Positions 1 to 4,784 of a DNA stretch of 7,595 bases are shown one piece after another. The DNA comes from Candidatus Hodarchaeota archaeon. GTDB lineage: Archaea; Asgardarchaeota; Heimdallarchaeia; Hodarchaeales; YT1-057. The stretch spans positions 1 through 7,595 of the forward strand of contig JAEOTI010000644.1 of the NCBI GenBank assembly GCA_016839955.1, read 5' to 3'. Numbering within the stretch: the stretch's first letter is position 1; the number at the start of each line of letters is the position of its first letter. Both the position numbers and the translations under genes were made by a program. The notes beneath the pieces were generated by a model. It was given only the letters and a program-made list of their open reading frames with translations. It made no database searches and was not told the origin of the DNA.

Positions 1-321
1 GCGAAGGTCTTGTATTCTAGAAAGATAAGATGATAAATGTGATGGAACATCTGAAAGGTCAGAATCTGGGAGAGTATGTATATTTACAGATATTTTCGAT
101 GAGAGCTGAATTAATAGGGCATCAGTTCCTATAATCATAGTAACTACTAATAGTTGAACAGCAAACAGCTTATCTTTTACGTGACGAGCATTAGAATAAG
201 TTTTGAGTGCAGCGTCAAGATATGTCACAACTTGTTCAAATTCTTCTGACATGCTCGTTTCACCGCCTTCGTTTATACAATTCAGCATATTTTCAATATT
301 TTTAATTGGATGTAATTCCAT
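1..321 (-). CDS. Unrecognised protein, N-terminal part (runs off left edge)
   Basis: The minus-strand frame is open from the left edge for 107 codons, up to an ATG at 321. There is an in-frame TAA at 337-339, so the N-terminus lies inside the window. I prefer a later start, the ATG at 250-252 (MSEEFEQVVTYLDAALK...). It follows a good ribosome binding site, GGCGGTGA at 260-267, with 7 bases between GGTGA and the ATG. The ATG at 321 has no such site. From the 252 start, 84 residues are visible: an acidic, amphipathic first helix, a hydrophobic stretch at about residues 29-50 (FAVQLLVVTMIIG then DALLIQL), and a polar Ser/Asp-rich part. The hydrophobic stretch could be a membrane segment or a buried helix. 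The helix ending in DALL faintly recalls small HEPN-like helical proteins, but this is only a guess. The gene is divergent from tnpB. I do not recognise it. Confidence 0.6.
   Translation of the reverse strand, partial: MELHPIKNIENMLNCINEGGETSMSEEFEQVVTYLDAALKTYSNARHVKDKLFAVQLLVVTMIIGTDALLIQLSSKISVNIHTLPDSDLSDVPSHLSSYLSRIQDLR
260..267 (-). promoter_or_regulatory. Shine-Dalgarno site supporting the start at 252
   Basis: On the minus strand this reads GGCGGTGA and lies 7 bases upstream of the ATG at 250-252. GGTGA is the same core that precedes the second permease gene at 4779-4784. It argues that the left gene starts at 252 rather than at the longer ATG at 321. Confidence 0.5.
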
Positions 322-330
322 TTTCAATTG

Positions 331-346
331 CTTTAATTATAATTTT
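331..346 (-). promoter_or_regulatory. Possible TATA-like promoter element of the left gene
   Basis: The minus strand has an AT-only patch around AAAATTATAATTAAAG. If this were an archaeal TATA box, transcription would start roughly 25 bases further on, near 310-315. That is downstream of the ATG at 321 but upstream of the ATG at 252, so it agrees with the shorter protein. AT-rich patches are common in this DNA, so the call is weak. Confidence 0.2.
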
Positions 347-372
347 ATCTGATTTACAGAGTTGTAGACAGA

Positions 373-404
373 AACTTCCCGGTTTCAACCAAGGGATGAA
401 AGTT
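373..404 (+). repeat. Imperfect nested hairpin at the left end of the tnpB element
   Basis: Three nested pairings can be drawn: AACTT (373-377) with AAGTT (400-404), CCC (378-380) with GGG (393-395), and GGTT (381-384) with AACC (387-390). AA (391-392) and ATGA (396-399) are unpaired bulges on the 3' side. A subterminal hairpin recognised by TnpA is expected at the left end of IS200/IS605 elements, and this is the best candidate. The innermost loop would have only 2 bases if all four pairs form, so opening of the last pair is likely. Confidence 0.4.
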
Positions 405-429
405 GTACCATAAGTTTGTCTCAAATTTC

Positions 430-452
430 AAAAGGGTGTCTGCAAGCCTTTT
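430..452 (+). repeat. Short inverted repeat upstream of tnpB
   Basis: AAAAGG (430-435) pairs with CCTTTT (447-452) around an 11-base loop. It lies 23 bases upstream of the first tnpB ATG. It could be a second left-end structure or could affect tnpB expression. A 6-bp stem in AT-rich DNA can easily occur by chance. Confidence 0.25.
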
Positions 453-475
453 AACTGAGAATTGTTGAATTAAAG

Positions 476-1801
476 ATGTTCCACTTGATGGCGAGAGACA
501 GGCAGACGATGACTTCCACCACAGCAAAAAACCAACAGATCATTACTACGTTGAAAGCCACAAAAACCCGTCGCCAGACTCAAAGCTGTCGCGTCTTCGA
601 GTTAAAGATCAACCGTGCGAAGTTGAATAAGATCAGCCGTGAGCATTTGCGAAGGCTCTTTCTTGAGGCCAAATGGTTCTATAATTGGATTATAAGCCAG
701 CCTGATCCCTTTGTAGTCGATACTAAGATTCAAATGGTTCCTGTGAAGGTTATTGACCGTTTTGAGGATCGTGAACTACGTTGTCTATCCAGTCAGATGA
801 AACAAGCCCTCGTCACCCGGATCCACAATGCTATCAGGGCTTTAGCGAAACTCAAGAAAAAAGGGCACAGAGTTGGTCGGCTCAAATTCAAACGGCAAAT
901 AGGTTGTATTCCTCTCAAACAGTATCGTATTACCTATCAATTAGATTTAATCCGCCACCGCATCAAACTTCAGAAACTCAAACAACACCTACGGGTGCAT
1001 GGATGTCAGCAATTCCTAATTGATGCAGAATTCGCAAATGCTCAACTATTCACCCGACATGGCGATTATTATCTTCATGTCGTCACTTATCAACCGCGAA
1101 GTTCACGACCTTGTAATGATGCCCCCCTACAAGCGATTGGGATCGATGGGGGACTTAAACAGCAACTTGCTTTCTCGAATGGTGTCACCGTTGAGTATCA
1201 TGTGCCGGTTCTGAAGCGACTTCGACAGCAATATCGCTACTTCAGCAGGAAACGTAAAGGCAGTCGGAATCGCTGGAAAACCCGAATGAAGCTCGAAAAA
1301 CTATTTCGAAAGCTCACGAATATTAAAACCGACATTTGCAATCAACTCGTGGCGTATCTCTGTCGTAATTATGGAATTATTTGTTTTCAGGACGAAAACT
1401 TTAGTGCCTGGCAACGGTTGTGGGGCAAAAAAATGCTCGACCTCTCGCTCGGAGCGTTCTTTCGGGTTCTAGCAGAACGAACCCGAACTCCGATCGAAAT
1501 CGACAGGTTCTTCCCGTCTACACAACACTGCTCGGGCTGTAACTACCGTCAAAAACTCACACTTGATGAACGTCGCTATAATTGTCCCGTTTGTGGGCTC
1601 ACGCTGGATCGGGACTACAACGCGGCAATTAATCTCCTGAAGGAAGGCTTGAGGAAAACGCCTTCCCGCGATCCGGAACAGATCGTTGAGATGCCTGTGG
1701 AGACCAAGACCACTACGCAGCGCATGGTGGACTTCTTTGATCGTCTGCCCTACGTTCGCGCAAGTCTCGTCGCGGAAGCAGGAAGCCCCTCAATTCATTG
1801 A
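476..1801 (+). CDS. tnpB: TnpB, RNA-guided endonuclease of an IS200/IS605-family element
   Basis: TnpB is a RuvC-type nuclease, ancestral to Cas12, that uses an RNA made from the element's right end to cut matching DNA. The 441 residues fall in the usual range. The N-terminal region (about 23-210) is basic and helical, with EAKWFYNWI at 64-72 and SSQMKQAL at 105-112. RuvC I is GIDGGLKQQLAFSNG with D224. The RuvC II region reads FQDENFSAW, with E307 the likely catalytic Glu. The zinc ribbon is C352-X2-C355-X14-C370-X2-C373. RuvC III is DRDYNAAINL with D380. All expected catalytic residues are present, so it looks intact. The Glu sits in a QDEN...W motif instead of the commoner EDL, which marks a distinct subfamily. 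ATGs at 476, 488 and 509 are all possible starts and none has a strong ribosome binding site. The similarity to family members appears to begin near residue 23, so 509 is plausible. The last 55 codons also encode the guide RNA scaffold. Confidence 0.9.
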   Translation: MFHLMARDRQTMTSTTAKNQQIITTLKATKTRRQTQSCRVFELKINRAKLNKISREHLRRLFLEAKWFYNWIISQPDPFVVDTKIQMVPVKVIDRFEDRELRCLSSQMKQALVTRIHNAIRALAKLKKKGHRVGRLKFKRQIGCIPLKQYRITYQLDLIRHRIKLQKLKQHLRVHGCQQFLIDAEFANAQLFTRHGDYYLHVVTYQPRSSRPCNDAPLQAIGIDGGLKQQLAFSNGVTVEYHVPVLKRLRQQYRYFSRKRKGSRNRWKTRMKLEKLFRKLTNIKTDICNQLVAYLCRNYGIICFQDENFSAWQRLWGKKMLDLSLGAFFRVLAERTRTPIEIDRFFPSTQHCSGCNYRQKLTLDERRYNCPVCGLTLDRDYNAAINLLKEGLRKTPSRDPEQIVEMPVETKTTTQRMVDFFDRLPYVRASLVAEAGSPSIH

Positions 1802-1813
1802 GGGGTAGTTCAC
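1642..1813 (+). ncRNA. Probable omega RNA (right-end guide RNA) scaffold overlapping tnpB
   Basis: TnpB guide RNAs derive from the 3' end of tnpB plus the right end. Four stem-loops occur in a row here. The first is GGAAGGC (1642-1648) with GCCTTCC (1660-1666), 7 bp. The second is CGATC (1669-1673) with GATCG (1681-1685), 5 bp. The third is TTCGCG (1755-1760) with CGCGGAA (1771-1777), 6 bp with one bulged G. The fourth is CCCCTCAA (1786-1793) with TTGAGGGG (1798-1805), 8 bp. The scaffold would end at 1813, and the guide would be copied from the flank, about 1814-1829 (ACCTTTCCACTGAAAA). The 5' boundary is inferred from the first stem and no promoter is evident. Confidence 0.6.
1786..1805 (+). 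repeat. Right-end terminal hairpin of the tnpB element
   Basis: This is a perfect 8-bp inverted repeat, CCCCTCAA/TTGAGGGG, with a TTCA loop, followed 3 bases later by TTCAC (1809-1813). The tnpB TGA (1799-1801) lies in its 3' arm. This is the expected TnpA-binding hairpin and cleavage region, and also the last stem of the guide RNA. Confidence 0.8.
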
Positions 1814-1825
1814 ACCTTTCCACTG

Positions 1826-1851
1826 AAAAAACATCAAACAAAATATAAAAC
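1826..1851 (-). terminator. Oligo-T termination region after the permease operon
   Basis: Downstream of the permease stop codon, the minus strand carries TTTTATATTTTG and then TTTTTT (1826-1831) with no preceding stem. Archaeal transcription commonly ends at such oligo-T stretches. Its place between two convergent genes suits a terminator. Transcripts that read past it would enter the right-end hairpin of the tnpB element. Confidence 0.4.
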
Positions 1852-1863
1852 TGACTTTACATA

Positions 1864-4770
1864 CTAAAGACTTCTAAGAACAGTTACAACTTTTGTTGAT
1901 CCTGCTTTTCTTGCTGGAATAAGCCCACCAATGCTTACTGTGATCACAACTATCGATAGAACTCCGATAATAAATTCAATAGGTATTATTAAACGCATTG
2001 GAAGAATTCCTGCAAGCGAAACCAGAGATTCCCCAATTGTTAGATAAACAAAAGAAAAAACAATACCAATAATAGCCCCAGCAAAGAATGTAAAGATTAT
2101 TGTACCCACAAATTCTTCTAATACCAGTAAAATAATTTGTTTTTGAGTTGCGCCTGCTGAACGCATAATTGCATACTCAATTTGTCTTTGTTTAATAATA
2201 TAACTTAAAAATGCGGTTAATGAAACAAATGCAATAATAGATGCTAACATGAAAACAATTGTGGCTAAACCAGCTGTTCCAACTATTGAAAAAAAACCTA
2301 GTTCGTCTTTATCAGTTTGAGAAGGAGAAAAAACATAAATGACCTCATTAAGCGCCTCTAACTTGTTAATTATTGTTTTATGATCTGAATTCCTTTCAGC
2401 ACTTGCAAAGAATAAATTAGAAGTCTCTATATTTAGTAGAGTCAAAAAAGCTTCATTAAGTACAACTAAACCACCATTCTTGCCTATTATTTGATGTTCA
2501 CCTTCAAAATCACTTGCTAGTCCAAATCCTGGAAACGAATGCGCTAAAGCAATTACATGAAAATTATACGCTGTAGAAACTTGTCCTTTTAACTCAAATA
2601 ATGTAATTTCATCTCCAACTCCAACTTCAAGGTAATCAGCAAGAAAATTATTTATTATAATGCCAATGGGTAATCCAGTAAGGTCCCGAGTAAAAATAAG
2701 GTCATGTATTACTTGAGTTACACTAGCTGACTGGAATGTTGTTTTATCCCAGAACGCAACGTCTTGAAACATGGCAGGATTAATACCAATAGCAGTAATT
2801 GAATAATCACCGACTCGACCAAAAGTAGATAGAACATGTGTTGATTTCTTTATACCATCAATATTATCTAAAGAGTCGCTAAAAATTGGAGAAATAGATC
2901 TCGTTCTAATTTTAAAATCCGCTCCAATAACATAATCGATCTGATCATTAGTATTCACTCGTATTGTCTCAGAGTTAACTACAGCAAACGTTCCAATGCT
3001 AAAAGCAAATACTAAAATCATGATTAAGGGAATTAGTTGGCTACCTCGCCTTTGTAAGCTCTTTGATACAATTATCGCAGGAGAACCAAAAATAATTTTC
3101 AGATGGCGTGTTATTCGGGGAAGGATTGCGCCCATTAACCTGGAAAAAGCACGGGAGTAGGCAGTCCAAAAGAGAATAGTTCCAACGAACATAACTAAAA
3201 TCCAACTTGATCGACCATACTGTGTAGAAAATTCGCCTTTAAAAATAATGAAAATAAAAATAAGAAAGAGAATAGTAAGAAAAGCGAATGCAATCGAGAA
3301 TGCTAATGGGCTTTCAAGTTTCCAGATAGACTTTATTCGGCCAAATCGTGCTTTCTCTTGTCGCATTGTATCTGCTATTTCTGATGTTAAAAAGTTATTA
3401 ATTTGAGAAAGGGACGAAAAAATAACTAATATAAAACAAAATGAGCTTGAAATGAATAATAGAAATGGGATAGAAAATGATAAGTTTGTCAAAAAATCCA
3501 AAAATGTCTCATAATTAATTATTAGAAACGATTCTGTTGCAGGTATTATTGCTCCGAAAATAATACCTAATAAAAGACCTAATGCAACACCAAGCATAGC
3601 GATTATAAAGAATTCGAGACTAAGAGAGAGAATGAGTTGAAATGAACTGGCTCCCCGAGCGCGTAGAATTCCAATCTCACGACTTCGGTCCTTTAAAACC
3701 ATCTTAGTCGTAAAATTAATGAGGAATGCACATAAAATGATTAGAGGTAGAATTAGGAAAAAAATAAATGTAAGAGAGGTAGAATATTGATCTAAAACTG
3801 ATTTAATATCTTCAAGCTCTAACTGAACAAATGTTTGGGGAAAGGATGATTGAAGTTGGGCTTTTAATGCTTCGATTTTTGGTTCAATTTGAGAAATGTC
3901 AAGACTTGAAATATATTTTCGGTTAATTCTAATAAAAAGCTTAGGTTGAAAGTCATTCTCTTCTAATTGTCTCTCAGTCTCATTATCAATAGAATCATGA
4001 TGAAGAAAGATACCATCTCCTAAAGTTTCAGAGTTGTAACTTAATTCAGTTAAGGTTTTTCGGGGAATTCTTTCATAAATTCCTATTATTTGATAATTTG
4101 AGAAATGAAATCTACTCAGATTTCCCAAATGTTTATCGAAAGTAGCAGTTTTTGCAGTTATCGCGGAGAAATTTAAATATGATCCAATGGTTAAATTTAA
4201 GGAAAATTCTTCACTAAGAGTATTATAATACGTCCTACTGATGATAAGTTGGTTTGTACTTAATTCGAATGCTCCTTCGATAATAAATTGATCTTTTATT
4301 ACACTAAGAAAGTCGTTTTCAAGGAAAAAAAGAGTCTCTTCTGGAGTAAGCATGATTTTTTGTTCTAGTGTGCCTTCTTTGTAATTGACAGAATCATTAA
4401 GATTTTCAGATCCAAATATTGCTGGAGATTGGTAAACTTGATATGCGTTTTCTACAATTGAACGATTCGCTAACCAATTTTCAATTTCGTTTAGAATGCC
4501 CAATTGAGACTCTGATATTCCTTTTTTGGTTTTTACAACAATCTCAAAGTCTTTTCGTTCAAAAGCATCAAGGATAGCAAGTTTAGTTGATGATTCATTC
4601 CATACAAACATCGATGTCAATAATGAGGAAGCGATAATAAATCCAAGCAATAGGTTGAAACTTCTACGCTTATTTTTAATTAAATTGGACTTGGTAAGAG
4701 AAATTATTGTAATAAAGTTGCCCGGTGACCATTTACTTCTCCTAAATGATGATTCAGTAGAGTCGGACAT
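1864..4770 (-). CDS. FtsX/MacB-superfamily ABC transporter permease, two-module (second of pair)
   Basis: This is a 968-residue membrane protein if started at the ATG at 4770. A GTG at 4782 in the same frame would add four residues. I prefer the ATG because AGGTGA stands 8 bases upstream, and the GTG is part of that site. About ten membrane segments are visible: 38-56, 333-353, 383-410, 434-452, 489-510, 522-538, 579-598, 831-858, 882-910 and 927-950. Large ectodomains lie at about 57-332 and 599-830. Two FtsX-type cores follow the ectodomains, each with its conserved loop: REIGILRARGAS (364-375) and IEYAIMRSAGAT (864-875). The C-terminus is the family's LIPARKAG (950-957). Such permeases couple an ATPase to extracellular work such as lipoprotein or lipid extraction, peptide export or surface signalling. 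The substrate cannot be read from the sequence. It directly follows its paralogue and was probably co-transcribed and translationally coupled with it. Confidence 0.85.
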   Translation of the reverse strand: MSDSTESSFRRSKWSPGNFITIISLTKSNLIKNKRRSFNLLLGFIIASSLLTSMFVWNESSTKLAILDAFERKDFEIVVKTKKGISESQLGILNEIENWLANRSIVENAYQVYQSPAIFGSENLNDSVNYKEGTLEQKIMLTPEETLFFLENDFLSVIKDQFIIEGAFELSTNQLIISRTYYNTLSEEFSLNLTIGSYLNFSAITAKTATFDKHLGNLSRFHFSNYQIIGIYERIPRKTLTELSYNSETLGDGIFLHHDSIDNETERQLEENDFQPKLFIRINRKYISSLDISQIEPKIEALKAQLQSSFPQTFVQLELEDIKSVLDQYSTSLTFIFFLILPLIILCAFLINFTTKMVLKDRSREIGILRARGASSFQLILSLSLEFFIIAMLGVALGLLLGIIFGAIIPATESFLIINYETFLDFLTNLSFSIPFLLFISSSFCFILVIFSSLSQINNFLTSEIADTMRQEKARFGRIKSIWKLESPLAFSIAFAFLTILFLIFIFIIFKGEFSTQYGRSSWILVMFVGTILFWTAYSRAFSRLMGAILPRITRHLKIIFGSPAIIVSKSLQRRGSQLIPLIMILVFAFSIGTFAVVNSETIRVNTNDQIDYVIGADFKIRTRSISPIFSDSLDNIDGIKKSTHVLSTFGRVGDYSITAIGINPAMFQDVAFWDKTTFQSASVTQVIHDLIFTRDLTGLPIGIIINNFLADYLEVGVGDEITLFELKGQVSTAYNFHVIALAHSFPGFGLASDFEGEHQIIGKNGGLVVLNEAFLTLLNIETSNLFFASAERNSDHKTIINKLEALNEVIYVFSPSQTDKDELGFFSIVGTAGLATIVFMLASIIAFVSLTAFLSYIIKQRQIEYAIMRSAGATQKQIILLVLEEFVGTIIFTFFAGAIIGIVFSFVYLTIGESLVSLAGILPMRLIIPIEFIIGVLSIVVITVSIGGLIPARKAGSTKVVTVLRSL

Positions 4771-4778
4771 GTCTATTT

Positions 4779-4784
4779 TCACCT
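4779..4784 (-). promoter_or_regulatory. Shine-Dalgarno site overlapping the upstream stop codon
   Basis: The minus strand reads AGGTGA, then 8 bases, then ATG (4768-4770). The site shares bases with the TAG stop (4783-4785) of the first permease gene. It decides the start of the second permease gene and implies translational coupling between the two. Confidence 0.65.

Larger units (their letters stand above)
358..1813 (+). mobile_element. Solo-tnpB element, IS200/IS605 superfamily (IS1341-like)
   Basis: The element consists of a folded left flank, one tnpB gene and a structured right end. The right end is clear: a perfect 8-bp hairpin at 1786-1805 followed by TAGTTCAC, with TTCAC at 1809-1813. 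A hairpin followed by a TTCAC- or TTCAA-like end is characteristic of this superfamily, where transposition uses single-stranded hairpin ends and leaves no terminal inverted repeats or target duplication. The left boundary is uncertain. The coordinate given is just after a TTTAC at 353-357, chosen because the folded sequence begins soon after it. No Y1 or serine transposase (TnpA) is present, so movement would need TnpA supplied from elsewhere. The base composition is visibly richer in GC than both flanks. Confidence 0.75.

Noticed and set aside
381..402. A stretch resembling an archaeal CRISPR repeat (GTTTCAA... GGGATGAAAG).
   Set aside because: There is only one copy, with no spaced repeats on either side, and the bases are better explained as part of the left-end hairpin.
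358..475. A tnpA transposase gene upstream of tnpB.
   Set aside because: The space is too short and no open frame with a HUH or Y1 motif is present on either strand.
781..1214. Two short open frames on the plus strand inside tnpB.
   Set aside because: They lie in other frames of a gene with clear motifs, have no ribosome binding sites and show no recognisable features.
353..1860. TTTAC at 353-357 and at 1856-1860 as a possible target-site duplication around the element.
   Set aside because: IS200/IS605 elements do not duplicate their target. The right end is set by the hairpin and TTCAC at 1809-1813, and a 5-base match in this DNA is expected by chance.
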